From DAOSXA01 sp964526835 (GTDB lineage: Bacteria; Zixibacteria; MSB-5A5; GN15; FEB-12): DNA of 64,000 nt. The position numbers and the translations under genes were made by a program. Of the stretch, positions 25,630 through 35,344 are shown piece after piece; the stretch's first letter is position 1, and each line of letters starts with the position of its first letter. The stretch spans positions 62,001-126,000 of the forward strand of contig CAZGMK010000002.1 in the NCBI GenBank assembly GCA_964526835.1. Reading direction: 5' to 3'. The notes under the pieces are model-generated. The model was not told the DNA's origin. It made no database searches and saw only the letters and a program-made list of their open reading frames with translations.

Positions 25630-26829
25630 TCAGTACTCCGAATCGAGCCAGGCATCATAGTGGCGTCGTATTTCATCCATATTGTCGGCGCCGAACTTCT
25701 CCAGAAAAGCCTCGGCCACCACAAGGGCGGCCACTGCCTCGCAGACCACGGCGAGAGCGGGGACAACGCAGATGTCGGTGCGCTCGACCATCGCTTTGGC
25801 CGGCTCGCCGGTTCGAACATCGACCGTGGCCAGCGGTCGATTGAGCGTCGAGATCGGCTTGCCGGCTACTCGCAGTACCAGTGCTTCGCCGTTGCTGACG
25901 CCGCCTTCGATACCGCCGGCGTTGTTGGTCTTGCGATAGTAGCCTTTGGAGGTCCGCCGCCCCCGCTGCTCGCGATATATCTGATCGTGAACCTGCGAAC
26001 CCCGCCGAGAGGCATAACCAAAGCCCAGCCCGACCTCTACGCCCTTGACCGACGGCACTCCCATGAGCGCCCCCGCCAGACGTGCGTCCAGCCGGCGAAA
26101 TCCCTGACTGTAGGAACCCAGGCCTGTCGGCACCCCGACCACAACTATCTCCGCAACACCGCCGAGCGAGTCCTTGCGCCGGCCGGCTTCCTTGATCGCC
26201 TCGATCATCTTCCTCTCGGTCCCCTCATGAAAACAGCGAACCGGCGATTGCTCGGTGACTTCTTGCATCTGCGCGATATCCGGACGCTTCAGCCGCGAGG
26301 GCAACGCAGCGGCGCCTACTCTAACGACATGGGAAGCGAACTCACACCCGAACTGTTCCAACATCTGCCGAGCCACAGCCCCCACCGCCACCCGCGCCGC
26401 AGTCTCGCGGGCCGAGGCCCGTTCGAGAACATGGCGCAAATCATGATGATTGTACTTGATACCACCCGCCAGATCGGCGTGGCCCGGACGCGGCCTGGTG
26501 GTCTGCTCGGCGAGTTTGCGCTGCCGGTCCGTCAGACGGCTGGATAGTGGCCTCGTTGGGTCCATTATCCCCGACCAGTTGGGCCAGTCGCGGTTTTCGA
26601 TTATCAGGCTGACCGGCCCGCCAAGAGTCCGGCCATGGCGTACCCCGCCGACCAGACGAATGCGATCCCGCTCGATCTTCATCCGTCCGCCCCGACCGTA
26701 TCCCTTCTGGCGTCGCTGCAATTGAGCGTCGACTGCATCAACATCAATCGTCAGCCCGGCCGGCAGTCCTTCGATGATAGCCGTTAGCTGAGGACCATGC
26801 GACTCGCCGGCGGTGAGATAACTCAACAT
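25630..26829 (-). CDS. aroC: Chorismate synthase
   Basis: Last step of the shikimate pathway, EPSP to chorismate, using reduced FMN. 399 residues with SYLTAGESHGPQL at the N-terminus, GRGGRMKIE, RPRPGHADLAGG and the GIEGGVSNGE motif of the FMN site. The ATG at 26829 fits the family start; a GTG at 26844 is an upstream option and no good ribosome site separates them. No other shikimate gene is in the window; it sits between the HDOD signalling gene and pepA in one run. Confidence 0.95.
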   Translation of the reverse strand: MLSYLTAGESHGPQLTAIIEGLPAGLTIDVDAVDAQLQRRQKGYGRGGRMKIERDRIRLVGGVRHGRTLGGPVSLIIENRDWPNWSGIMDPTRPLSSRLTDRQRKLAEQTTRPRPGHADLAGGIKYNHHDLRHVLERASARETAARVAVGAVARQMLEQFGCEFASHVVRVGAAALPSRLKRPDIAQMQEVTEQSPVRCFHEGTERKMIEAIKEAGRRKDSLGGVAEIVVVGVPTGLGSYSQGFRRLDARLAGALMGVPSVKGVEVGLGFGYASRRGSQVHDQIYREQRGRRTSKGYYRKTNNAGGIEGGVSNGEALVLRVAGKPISTLNRPLATVDVRTGEPAKAMVERTDICVVPALAVVCEAVAALVVAEAFLEKFGADNMDEIRRHYDAWLDSEY

Positions 26830-26876
26830 GTTTTGATGGTACACAAAGCGGCCGGTGAGGGCAACTGGAAACGTGG

Positions 26877-28208
26877 TCAGTCGACCGGCGCGGCTTCGAC
26901 GACAGCCTCCCAGGCCCCGCTGCGGCGCATCTCGGCCAGCCTCTTCTCCAGTCTGTCATCGATATTCAGTCCCCGCGAAAGAGTGTAGAATTGACTCTGG
27001 TCTATAGGGGAAATCTGACGCATCTCCTCGAGCACTGCCACGATCTTGGCAATGGACTGATCGAGAATCTCCAGATCGCCTGGCAGCTTTTCTATCAGGC
27101 GCTCGTGTCGCCCCTTGTTCAGGGCCATCCGAATCAACTGAGAGCGGCCGTAGATGGCCATCGTTGCGTTGTTCAGGTAGTGCGACAGCGTCGCCATGGC
27201 AATCGCCTTGGCCTCGGCGGCGCCCTTGGCGCGCTCTTCCTTCAGGAGGTTAGCCGACAGCTCCTGGCGTTCCTTGAACAGGTTCTCCATGGCCAGGTAA
27301 GAGGACCATATCTCCCTGTTGGCCTGAGCCAGAATATCCTCGATGTCGCCGATGTCGACTCCGAGGTACTCAGCCACGTCTACCGTCCGTGACAGAAGCG
27401 ATGCAGAAATGTCGTCGACCGTCTCCTTATCGAGCGACAGCTGAGAAGACAGGATATTAATCGCCCGCAAGCGATCCTCAAGCCCGAGCTCCCAGCCCGA
27501 GAACCTGTCTTCGGCCAGAACAGTGGCCAGGCCGACTATCCTCTGCAGCAGATCCGCCCGTTCTGCGGTGACAACGGAGTGGTGTCCGGCGATCGCATGC
27601 CCCATGTATTCCGGGAGACGCCATACCTCGGCCAGATGCATACCGACTTCGGCGTGATCGATTCCGAAGATCTGGCGTTCCGCCTCTGTCAAGCTGGATG
27701 CTCGAACCTTCTTGGCGACAATGTCGCGGTACGAATCCGGATAATGATGCACGTAGAACAGGATCCCGACGTCGTGCAACAGCCCGGCTATGAAGGCCTC
27801 CTCGACTGCCTTGAAGTGAACAGCCTGTGCGATCGCTTCGGAAGCCGAGGCTACCGAAAGGATATGCGAGAACAGCTTCTGAGGGTTTATCCCCGACGCT
27901 TCCGCGACGCGCTCCGGCCGGAGAATAGATGACGATAGGGCCAGGCACTTCACCGTGGTTACACCCATGACTGAAACCGCCTGGTTGACAGTCCTGATCT
28001 CCGACAGCCGGTGGTAGAACGGGGAGTTGGCCATCTTCAGGATTCGGGCGGTCATGGACGGGTCCTTCAGAATGATCCCGGCCAGGCAGTCCGGTGACAG
28101 ATCGTCTTTGCCCGCCTCATGCAGTATCTCCGAGAGAACCTGGGGTAGCGAGAACAACGCGTCATCGCTGCGTATGTGCTTGATGATTTTGAGTCTATCC
28201 ATGCTCAT
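26877..28208 (-). CDS. HDOD-domain protein with an orphan phosphoacceptor-like helix pair
   Basis: 443 residues. The N-terminal half (about 5-215) is an HDOD domain (degenerate HD phosphohydrolase fold), common in bacterial signalling and chemotaxis-linked proteins, with LLHDVGILFYVHHYPD and DHAEVGMHLAEVW. The C-terminal part (about 325-430) has a pair of helices like the DHp domain of histidine kinases, with His343 in TLSHYLNNATMAIYG, but no ATPase domain follows. So it could receive, but not itself generate, a phosphoryl group (inference). The next upstream gene in the operon is a receiver-tipped pseudokinase; see findings. The ATG at 28208 has no clear Shine-Dalgarno. Confidence 0.82.
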   Translation of the reverse strand: MSMDRLKIIKHIRSDDALFSLPQVLSEILHEAGKDDLSPDCLAGIILKDPSMTARILKMANSPFYHRLSEIRTVNQAVSVMGVTTVKCLALSSSILRPERVAEASGINPQKLFSHILSVASASEAIAQAVHFKAVEEAFIAGLLHDVGILFYVHHYPDSYRDIVAKKVRASSLTEAERQIFGIDHAEVGMHLAEVWRLPEYMGHAIAGHHSVVTAERADLLQRIVGLATVLAEDRFSGWELGLEDRLRAINILSSQLSLDKETVDDISASLLSRTVDVAEYLGVDIGDIEDILAQANREIWSSYLAMENLFKERQELSANLLKEERAKGAAEAKAIAMATLSHYLNNATMAIYGRSQLIRMALNKGRHERLIEKLPGDLEILDQSIAKIVAVLEEMRQISPIDQSQFYTLSRGLNIDDRLEKRLAEMRRSGAWEAVVEAAPVD

Positions 28209-28270
28209 TGCCGCATCGTTGCGTAATATGATTATCGTCTCCCCCGGCCCATTTCTGAAGCCTCACTTCG

Positions 28271-31186
28271 TCAGGATATCGCCAGATTGCGGCCCGCCGT
28301 CCGCAGGACGGCGGTGAGCTGTTCAATTCGAAACGGTTTATGCAGGACTTCCCTGATACCGGATTGCCGCCGCTGCGCCTGACTGACCGACACTTCCCAC
28401 CCGGTCATCAGGACTATCGGCAAACGCGGCTTCTGCTGGTGCAGCCGATCAGCCAAATCGAGCCCGGAACGACCGGGCATCGCCAGATCCACCAGGACAA
28501 TGTCGAAGTCTTTGTCCAGAGCCATTTTCTCGCCGTCCGCAGCGGAGCGCGTGGCCGTAACATCGTAGCCCAAAGACTGCCCCATGGCCGTGATCAGATC
28601 AAGGATCATAGCCTGATCATCAATGACCAGCAACCTGCCTCCCCCCTCTTCCGGGCCCGGCTCGGTCTGAGTCCTCGACCTCCTGAAGCGGAACGATACA
28701 TAGCGCGGGGGCTGGACCCTGGCATCCGCGGAGACTTCCAGTTTATGCTCATCCTCCATTAGGCCCAGAGAGGCATTGCCAAGCAACGGCTGCCCGGACG
28801 CACTCTCCTGATACTCGACCAGTTCGGCCAAGCGCTCCATGGCCGGTTCATCGCGGCCATGACGAGATATGTCGAGGTACACATATTCCCCCCACCGGTA
28901 GGTCGAGATCGTCAGCCTCTGATCTTCGGCAATGAGATCGGACAGATGATCCAGCAGACCTTGAACCAGGCGCCGTAAGTATCTTTCATCGGCCGCGACC
29001 GGTCCGACGGGGCGAAGCTTCAGGTCGACCTCCCGCGCATGCTCGCCGACCATGAACAGATTGTCTGAAATACGCTTCGGCTTCAAGACCGACTCGATAG
29101 CTTCATTGACATCTGAGGAAAGCGGCTCAGGCAACGCACCCTGACTCTCGGAAACCGGCGCCCTGCGCACGTACTCCTCGGCGCGAGCGGCCTCATCGAT
29201 GATTGTCTGTAAATGCCGATTGACCTCTCCGGACAATTCGGGGCGCGAGCGAGCCAACTCGGCGTTTCCGATGATCGCCGAAAGGTGATTGTTCAACTGA
29301 TTGATGAACCCGCCCAACGTCGTCTTCTCCGTGGATCCCCCGTGCACGGGCTGCAAGTTTCGGTGCAATTCGGCGATAGTCTGCCTGAAGCCGAACAGGC
29401 CCGCGGCCAGTGTAATCAGCCTTTCCCATTCACTTTGCTGCTCGCCGCCGCTGTCCGGCATGAAAACAGCCGTCACCGACTTGACCTGATCCATTACCAT
29501 GACCGGGGTTACCACCATCAGGCCCGGAGGGCCGTTCTCACCAAACATCCTATAGAAGGCTTCGCGATTGGCGGCCTCGTACAGCTCCAGGGCCCGGTCG
29601 ACCTGCGCTCGACCGAAGAAGGATCGTGGTTGACGATCCGCAACCGCCTGTCCGATCCCACCTTCACCCGGATAGATCCGGAAGTCGGCCAGCAGATTGT
29701 CGCTGAATCCGCGACCACATTCGGCTTCAAAGGAACCATCGTGACACCGGCTGAAGGCCACTACCGACGATCCCGATGGCGCCATCCGGGACATCTCTTC
29801 GACCAGATAATCCATCCCGACTTCGAGGGGCATCTCCCGGTCAAAGCGCAGCAGATTGAGTATCCTCCGGAACCCGGCGCGACGGCTCAGATCGAGCCCG
29901 GCCGCTTCAGCCTGAGTCAGGCCGATCGAAGTTAGTCCAGCCAGGACCGTCACAACCTGCAAATCCTCGTGAGTGACGTCAAAGCCACCTGCGCTACGCC
30001 TAAGGATCAGCGCCGTGTGGCTGTAGGGGGTCGGCAACGGGTGAACCAGAGTCGAGACCGTAACCTGTCGCTGAGCGTCCCGCCCGGTCTCTTGGTTGAT
30101 TATGAGAGGCCGGTTTCGGTCGAGCGCCTCGATCAGCGCCGTGCGGTAATTCTCTGAAAGCTCGCCCAGTTCTGTACTGCCGGCTCGAACGGCGAGCTGC
30201 CCGGAGGCCAGGCTGATCAGGTGCACCGACTCGCTTCCGTAAAGGCCCACCAGACCTCGGCACAAGGCGTCCAGTAACGAGGGATCGCGAAGTGCAGCGG
30301 TCACTCGTTGGAGGCGCGCAACCAGTTCCTCCTGACGCTCGCGTACCCGATCGTGCATCTGCTGAACCGCATGCAGTTCCCGCACCAGGCGAGTGGCCCG
30401 CACCCGCTCAGCCAGCCAGCCGGCCACCGGCTGCAGCAAACGTATCTCCGCCTGTCCGAACGAGTCCGCATCGTTGGCCGCCAACACAATCGCCCCGACC
30501 CCCTCAAGCCCGGAAACAAGAGGTAGAACGAGGCTGGAGCGGCGGCTCAAACTGGCCGTTCGCCCTTCACCGTCGATGTACTCAAAGGCCCCGAATAACC
30601 CCGGCTCGCCTACCTGCAACGCCTGGGCAATGGGGTTGCCGCTGTATTTCAGATGCTCCAGGCCGGCCGTCTCTTCCCGACTCAAACCCGAGGCCGCTGC
30701 GAGGACGATGCTTCGCTTGTTCTGATTGACGAGAAACACTGCGCCTGCGGTTCTCGGCAGGCGTTCCGTGATCGCCTCAATGACCATCTGGAGCAAGGCC
30801 GCCAGTTGGTAGGGCTGCCGTGTCTGGCGCTGCAAGTCCCACATTAGCGACAACCGATGCTGCAGGTTCTCGACATCCTCGCTGCGCTGCCGCCATTGAT
30901 CCAGGCGCAGAGACAGCCCGACGACCAGAAACAGCAGTCCGGCCAGTAACAGACTCCACTGAACGACCGCGAATACTCCGTACGCATCAGGTACGAACCA
31001 TTCGGTATAACTCTCGATCCCGGTCACCATTTGCCACAAAGCAGCAAGGCAGATCATGACGGCGCCGCTGACCTGCCAGCCACGTCCCGCGACAATCTCG
31101 TCGTAATCGCCCCTGAGGCGATAGACCAGAAACAGGACAATGGCGACTACCAGTAACGGACCGACCAAATGACTCAGCCACAGCAT
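28271..31186 (-). CDS. GAF-domain pseudokinase fused to a receiver
   Basis: 971 residues. Three to four N-terminal membrane helices (about 1-105) are followed by a coiled region and a series of GAF-like domains (about 125-610). Then comes a DHp-like helix (GGFINQLNNHLSAIIGN) in which the phosphoacceptor His is Asn629. The ATPase region that follows (about 680-815) lacks a recognisable N-box or G-box. The C-terminal receiver (about 845-970) is intact: VIDDQ, Asp900 in LVDLAMPG, LMTGW, LHKPF. It should sense and pass signals but not autophosphorylate (inference). The ATG overlaps the miaB stop by one base (TGATG) with GGAGG in the miaB end. Confidence 0.8.
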   Translation of the reverse strand: MLWLSHLVGPLLVVAIVLFLVYRLRGDYDEIVAGRGWQVSGAVMICLAALWQMVTGIESYTEWFVPDAYGVFAVVQWSLLLAGLLFLVVGLSLRLDQWRQRSEDVENLQHRLSLMWDLQRQTRQPYQLAALLQMVIEAITERLPRTAGAVFLVNQNKRSIVLAAASGLSREETAGLEHLKYSGNPIAQALQVGEPGLFGAFEYIDGEGRTASLSRRSSLVLPLVSGLEGVGAIVLAANDADSFGQAEIRLLQPVAGWLAERVRATRLVRELHAVQQMHDRVRERQEELVARLQRVTAALRDPSLLDALCRGLVGLYGSESVHLISLASGQLAVRAGSTELGELSENYRTALIEALDRNRPLIINQETGRDAQRQVTVSTLVHPLPTPYSHTALILRRSAGGFDVTHEDLQVVTVLAGLTSIGLTQAEAAGLDLSRRAGFRRILNLLRFDREMPLEVGMDYLVEEMSRMAPSGSSVVAFSRCHDGSFEAECGRGFSDNLLADFRIYPGEGGIGQAVADRQPRSFFGRAQVDRALELYEAANREAFYRMFGENGPPGLMVVTPVMVMDQVKSVTAVFMPDSGGEQQSEWERLITLAAGLFGFRQTIAELHRNLQPVHGGSTEKTTLGGFINQLNNHLSAIIGNAELARSRPELSGEVNRHLQTIIDEAARAEEYVRRAPVSESQGALPEPLSSDVNEAIESVLKPKRISDNLFMVGEHAREVDLKLRPVGPVAADERYLRRLVQGLLDHLSDLIAEDQRLTISTYRWGEYVYLDISRHGRDEPAMERLAELVEYQESASGQPLLGNASLGLMEDEHKLEVSADARVQPPRYVSFRFRRSRTQTEPGPEEGGGRLLVIDDQAMILDLITAMGQSLGYDVTATRSAADGEKMALDKDFDIVLVDLAMPGRSGLDLADRLHQQKPRLPIVLMTGWEVSVSQAQRRQSGIREVLHKPFRIEQLTAVLRTAGRNLAIS

Positions 31187-32505
31187 CAGGCCACCTCCGC
31201 AACTTCACCGTGCAAGGTGAAAGCATCGGCCGATACAATTCGGACCGGCAGCAACCGGCCGGCCTTGATGTTTTCGGCCGCAAACAGAACCGTCTTGTTG
31301 CCTTCAGTACGAGCGCGCCAGAAGTCGCCCGATCGACGGGACAACCCCTCGACCAGGGCTCGACGCACTTGGCCAACTTCTCGCTGGTTTCGCTCCCGGC
31401 CGACCTTCTTTTGCAGACTGATCAGATTCTCCAGGCGACGGATCTTCTCCTCCTCGGGGACATCGTCATCGAAATCGGCAGCCGCTGTCCCGGGACGAAC
31501 GGAATAGCGAAACATGAATGCTGCGTCGTATTGCACTGACTTCACGACATCAAGGGTCTGCTCATATTCGGCGACGGTCTCAGTCGGAAAGCCCACGATA
31601 AGATCCGTCGTCAACGACAGGTAGTCGAGTTTGTGGCGGAGTTCGTCGACAATGCCAAGGTAGTGCTCTATCGTGTATTTCCGTCCCATCTTCTCCAGAA
31701 TGCGATTGCAACCCGACTGTAAGGGCAAGTGTACATGAGGCATGATACGGGAATTGCCTGCCATAACATCAATCAGACGCGACGACAGGTCCTTGGGATG
31801 GGAAGTCATAAAACGGATCCTTGGGACCTCGGTCTCGGCGACCACCCGCTCAAGCAACGCCGGAAAATCGACTCCCTTCCAGCGATAGCTGTTGACGTTC
31901 TGCCCCAGCAGCATGATCTCGACCACACCCTCATCGGTGAGTCGATTAATCGAATCGATGATCCGATCAGCCGAGTGCGCCCTCTCCGACCCCCGAACAT
32001 ACGGGACGATACAGTAGGTGCAGTAGTTATCGCAACCCCGTGATATTGTCACAAACGAGGAATACGGACTCTCCTTAACCGGCGAGATCATATCGATATT
32101 CTCGTGTCCGAAGGCGGTCATGACCGGAGATGTCCCCTCCCTGCCGGCCAACACGTCCGGAAGCTCAAACAGGCGGTCGGTACCAAGAACATAATCCACG
32201 TGCGGTATCTGCTCAGTGAGCTGTCGGCCCATTCTCTGGGCCATACAACCCACCACGGCTATCTTTACGCCAGGCCGGTCGCGCTTAAGCCTCTGGAGTT
32301 CCCAGAGGCGCCCGGATACACGTTGCTCCGCCTTCAGACGAACCGAACAGGTGTTGAGGATAATCAGATCGGCTTCCTCTTCTGACTCCACGCGTCGCAG
32401 TCCCCTGGCAAGTAGTTCAGCCGTCAGGGTCGACGAGTCAGCCAGGTTCATCTGGCATCCATAAGTAGTCAGATGAAAGGATCGAATTGCGGGTTGCTGG
32501 TTCAC
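31186..32505 (-). CDS. miaB: tRNA-2-methylthio-N6-dimethylallyladenosine synthase
   Basis: Radical-SAM methylthiotransferase that adds the 2-methylthio group to i6A37 in tRNAs reading UNN codons. 439 residues: an N-terminal UPF0004 domain with cysteines 17, 53 and 87 for the auxiliary 4Fe-4S cluster, a radical-SAM core with Cys158, 162 and 165 in RGCDNYCTYC, and a C-terminal TRAM domain ending near THGEV-like residues. It is the first gene of a run that continues into the pseudokinase, HDOD, aroC and pepA genes. A plausible promoter lies at 32556-32583. Confidence 0.95.
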   Translation of the reverse strand: MNQQPAIRSFHLTTYGCQMNLADSSTLTAELLARGLRRVESEEEADLIILNTCSVRLKAEQRVSGRLWELQRLKRDRPGVKIAVVGCMAQRMGRQLTEQIPHVDYVLGTDRLFELPDVLAGREGTSPVMTAFGHENIDMISPVKESPYSSFVTISRGCDNYCTYCIVPYVRGSERAHSADRIIDSINRLTDEGVVEIMLLGQNVNSYRWKGVDFPALLERVVAETEVPRIRFMTSHPKDLSSRLIDVMAGNSRIMPHVHLPLQSGCNRILEKMGRKYTIEHYLGIVDELRHKLDYLSLTTDLIVGFPTETVAEYEQTLDVVKSVQYDAAFMFRYSVRPGTAAADFDDDVPEEEKIRRLENLISLQKKVGRERNQREVGQVRRALVEGLSRRSGDFWRARTEGNKTVLFAAENIKAGRLLPVRIVSADAFTLHGEVAEVA

Positions 32506-32555
32506 CGAAAGGCCTCAGAATAGATATGTACCAAATTGCTCTCGACCTTCCCTGC

Positions 32556-32583
32556 ATGATATGCGCAGATTGCCCCGAAGCAA
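32556..32583 (-). promoter_or_regulatory. Possible promoter for the miaB operon
   Basis: Minus strand: TTGCTT (32578-32583), 16 bases, TATCAT (32556-32561), about 50 bases before the miaB ATG. Confidence 0.4.
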
Positions 32584-32723
32584 CAAAAAGCTGGCTGCCG
32601 GCGCCTTCGTAGGAAGAAGACCGCACCGACAGAGCCTGTTGATACGGCCGCAGACGGTTCATGCGGCGTCGCGATAACCTGCCGCGGGCGCAGACAGCCT
32701 CCTGAGCGTTGACGGATTGGATT

Positions 32724-32750
32724 GCGGGGTTCGGCTGCAGCGAACCTCGC
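32724..32750. repeat. Inverted repeat in the miaB/M1-peptidase gap
   Basis: GCGGGGTTCG (32724-32733) and CGAACCTCGC (32741-32750) pair with one mismatch and are followed by GTAGACG. Together with a decayed GCCTTCGTAGG nearby (about 32610) this looks like a degraded REP-like element; the rest of the 320-base gap holds nothing I can support. Confidence 0.35.
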
Positions 32751-32825
32751 GTAGACGCATTGGAGGCCCCCTCACGAGGTCAAGCAGGCCGGTATCTCGC
32801 AACACGGCCCGGCGGTCATGGACCG

Positions 32826-35066
32826 CTAATCAACACAGCCCATCATCGGGGCGGGGCCTTCCTGGAACATGTAACCTACCAGGTACACCAGGTCAGCGAT
32901 ATCAACCTGACACGATGCATCGACATCGGCCAGATTCGGCACCGGTGGCGGCGGCCCGTCCTGGAACATGTACGCCACCAGATAGACCAGGTCCGCGACA
33001 TTGACCTCCTCGAAGGACAAATCAACATCGCCGGGAATGAGATCGGCCGGTGTCACGTATAGCATAAACTCAAGCTCGTCGTCGTGGCTGCTCATCATGT
33101 CGTCTACGAGCGCGGTGAAGGTGAAGCTGCCGGTGTCGGTAGGCAATCCGGTCAGGTAACCCTCCGGAGTAAGGCTGATGCCATCCGGAAGGGCGCCGCC
33201 GATGACACTGAAGCTGAGATTGCCGGAGCCTCCGCGGACATAGAGAGTATCGGCATACGGTGCGAAGGCCATGGCCGTATCGAGATCGGCGCTGACCGTA
33301 ACGAAACGGACCCCCCATACCTCGCTGCTGGCGTACTTCAATACCCAGTCGTCGGGATCACACTCGATCGTGCCAATGTCGGCCGGGTAATTGAACCGGA
33401 AGAGCTTGCGCCGTTCATCACACCAGAGACTCGTAGTATCGACTGAGTTGTTATTGATGTGAAATACAAACGGTACCGGCATACGGAAGACCTGCGGATA
33501 TGTTGTCTGGTTCTGTCTGACCCAAAGATAAACATCGACCCCTCCGGTATCAGAGGCTTCCTGCCACATCGAGTATTTGTATGAAGGTCGATATGTACCC
33601 ATTATCCAGTCATCGAAGAACCAGTCCAGCTCCCACCCGGTCGCCTGTTCCCAGACATTCTTGAAATCCTCAGTCGTGGCCGAGCCGTGCTGATACTCAG
33701 AGTTGTAGTAAGCCACGACGCCCGTGAAGAAGAGTGAATCACCAAGCATCCCTCTCAGCATATGCACTACCCAGGCGCCCTTGTCGTACGACAGGCCTCC
33801 GTGGAAGATATTCCACACCGAGGTCGTATCGTAGACGTATATCGTTCCACCGCCGGAGTACGCCATATCGGCCATGTAGTCCTTGTAGGCCTGAAAACCA
33901 TCCTTGACATAGTAATACAGGGCTTCAGAATACGACGCCCAGCCCTCATTGAGCCAGATATCGCTCCAGCTTTCACAAGTGATCATATCGCCCCACCACT
34001 GGTGAGCCAGCTCGTGAACTACCACCGCCTCCGAGAACCCGAAACTGGTACCGGCCATGGAGCTCATGGTCTGATGCTCCATTGCCCCACCCCACTCGAA
34101 GTTCGCGTGGCCGTATTTCTCATTCACAAACGGATACAGTCCGTAGTTCTCCGAGAGGACAGTCAGCGCGTACGGGGTCATGCCGTATCTGGGCAGCGAA
34201 TACACATAGTAATCAGGATAAACAGCGTGAACCAGCAGCATCGTGTCGGCGTCGTCATTGTAAGCCCACTCATCGTACCACACGGTGTATTCAGCGATGG
34301 CTACCGAAAAGAGATACGTCACCATGGGATATCGCACCCGGTAGTGGAAAGTATGGGTGTTGTTCCCGTGATCGACCGTCGAGTCGAGTGTGCCGTTCGA
34401 TGCGCAGTAGAGCCCCGTATCAACAGTGATGGCGATATCGAACGAATCAGCCTTGTCATCCATGCGGTCCTTGCACGGCCACCAGGTGCGGGCGAAGTAC
34501 GGCTCGGACAGCGATGATATCATAGGCTTGCCACCATGAGTATCGAAGGAGAAGCCCTGGAAACCGCCCTCGGTCGGATGGCCATTGTAATGGACCTTGA
34601 ATTCAAAGATCTCTCCCTGTGAAAACCAGCGGCTGAGAGTGACCGTAAGCACATCGCTGCCATGCGAATACTGGCGCAGGCCGTCCGGCGAAGTAACTGA
34701 GTCGACCGTCATGGCAGAGTGAAAATCCAGCTCCAGCTCGGAAATACTATCCACAACAACCTCGCCGACCACCCGGACGCCGCCATAGATCATCCCGGTC
34801 GTATCGTTGATGCGAAGGTCGATATCGTAGAACAGAACATCGTAGTCGGTCTGATTGCTGGCCGCGGTCACAGCCGCCGCCATACTTCGATTGAGCCGCT
34901 TATCGGCCAATGAAGCCGCCTTTTGTTCGGCCATATGCTTATGTATCTGCGATGGCGTGGCTTCATCCCAGTCAATTGGAGGCTGGTCATTGCCCAGTAC
35001 CGGGACCCGTGCAAAGCCAAGCAGAAGAACTAACAGGATGGACGGCACAATACGTTGAGAAGTCAT
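32826..35066 (-). CDS. M1-family aminopeptidase, secreted, with C-terminal dockerin-like repeats
   Basis: 746 residues. Signal peptide (MTSQRIVPSILLVLLLGFARVPVLG), M1 N-terminal beta domain, then the gluzincin catalytic site: GGAMEHQ (the GxMEN exopeptidase motif, about 325), HELAHQWWG with His351, Glu352 and His355, and Glu374 18 residues on. A putative Ig (He-PIG-like) domain follows (about 580-670), and the C-terminus carries two dockerin-like Ca-binding repeats, each ending ADLVYLVxYMFQxGPxP. Exported metallopeptidase of unknown substrate. The promoter region holds an inverted repeat TTCGGC/GCCGAA (35230-35248) and the 16-bp motif at 35199 (see findings). Confidence 0.9.
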   Translation of the reverse strand: MTSQRIVPSILLVLLLGFARVPVLGNDQPPIDWDEATPSQIHKHMAEQKAASLADKRLNRSMAAAVTAASNQTDYDVLFYDIDLRINDTTGMIYGGVRVVGEVVVDSISELELDFHSAMTVDSVTSPDGLRQYSHGSDVLTVTLSRWFSQGEIFEFKVHYNGHPTEGGFQGFSFDTHGGKPMISSLSEPYFARTWWPCKDRMDDKADSFDIAITVDTGLYCASNGTLDSTVDHGNNTHTFHYRVRYPMVTYLFSVAIAEYTVWYDEWAYNDDADTMLLVHAVYPDYYVYSLPRYGMTPYALTVLSENYGLYPFVNEKYGHANFEWGGAMEHQTMSSMAGTSFGFSEAVVVHELAHQWWGDMITCESWSDIWLNEGWASYSEALYYYVKDGFQAYKDYMADMAYSGGGTIYVYDTTSVWNIFHGGLSYDKGAWVVHMLRGMLGDSLFFTGVVAYYNSEYQHGSATTEDFKNVWEQATGWELDWFFDDWIMGTYRPSYKYSMWQEASDTGGVDVYLWVRQNQTTYPQVFRMPVPFVFHINNNSVDTTSLWCDERRKLFRFNYPADIGTIECDPDDWVLKYASSEVWGVRFVTVSADLDTAMAFAPYADTLYVRGGSGNLSFSVIGGALPDGISLTPEGYLTGLPTDTGSFTFTALVDDMMSSHDDELEFMLYVTPADLIPGDVDLSFEEVNVADLVYLVAYMFQDGPPPPVPNLADVDASCQVDIADLVYLVGYMFQEGPAPMMGCVD

Positions 35067-35198
35067 ATCGGGAGCTCCTGATTCGGTGGCGCTGGTTTCT
35101 CAGTTGCCTTTCACTCTTCGGACCCGCAATAATCGGCTATCCTTCAGACGTCCTTAGCAGCGGACGTGCTCAAAACATTATCCCGGGGGAGCAGATTC

Positions 35199-35214
35199 CG
35201 AGCACAGCACACTC
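35199..35214 (-). promoter_or_regulatory. Shared 16-bp motif, copy 1
   Basis: Minus-strand GAGTGTGCTGTGCTCG, 133 bases upstream of the M1 peptidase ATG. A copy with one difference lies at 37905, upstream of the next dockerin-protein gene. Confidence 0.4.
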
Positions 35215-35226
35215 ATGCCTAACAGT

Positions 35227-35255
35227 CTATTCGGCCATTTCAGCCGAACAGTCAA
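35227..35255 (-). promoter_or_regulatory. Weak promoter with internal inverted repeat, M1 peptidase
   Basis: Minus strand TTGACT (35250-35255), 17 bases, GAATAG (35227-35232). The spacer contains TTCGGC (35230-35235) and GCCGAA (35243-35248), an inverted repeat that could be an operator. The -10 is poor. Confidence 0.3.
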
Positions 35256-35273
35256 CCTGAGCTTCAACAGGAC

Positions 35274-35304
35274 CAACGCCGCCAACCCAGGGTCAGCGGC
35301 GTTG
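35274..35304 (-). terminator. Hairpin after the BACON-type gene
   Basis: CAACGCCGC (35274-35282) and GCGGCGTTG (35296-35304) form a perfect 9-bp stem 40 bases after the stop; the downstream T-run is poor. Confidence 0.45.
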
Positions 35305-35344
35305 AAGTCGTACGCTGGTCAGACGGACGGCCGCCCGTAACCGA

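Noticed and set aside
24928..26547. Plus-strand ORF of 539 codons opposite pepA and aroC
   Set aside because: Antisense shadow of two firmly identified genes.
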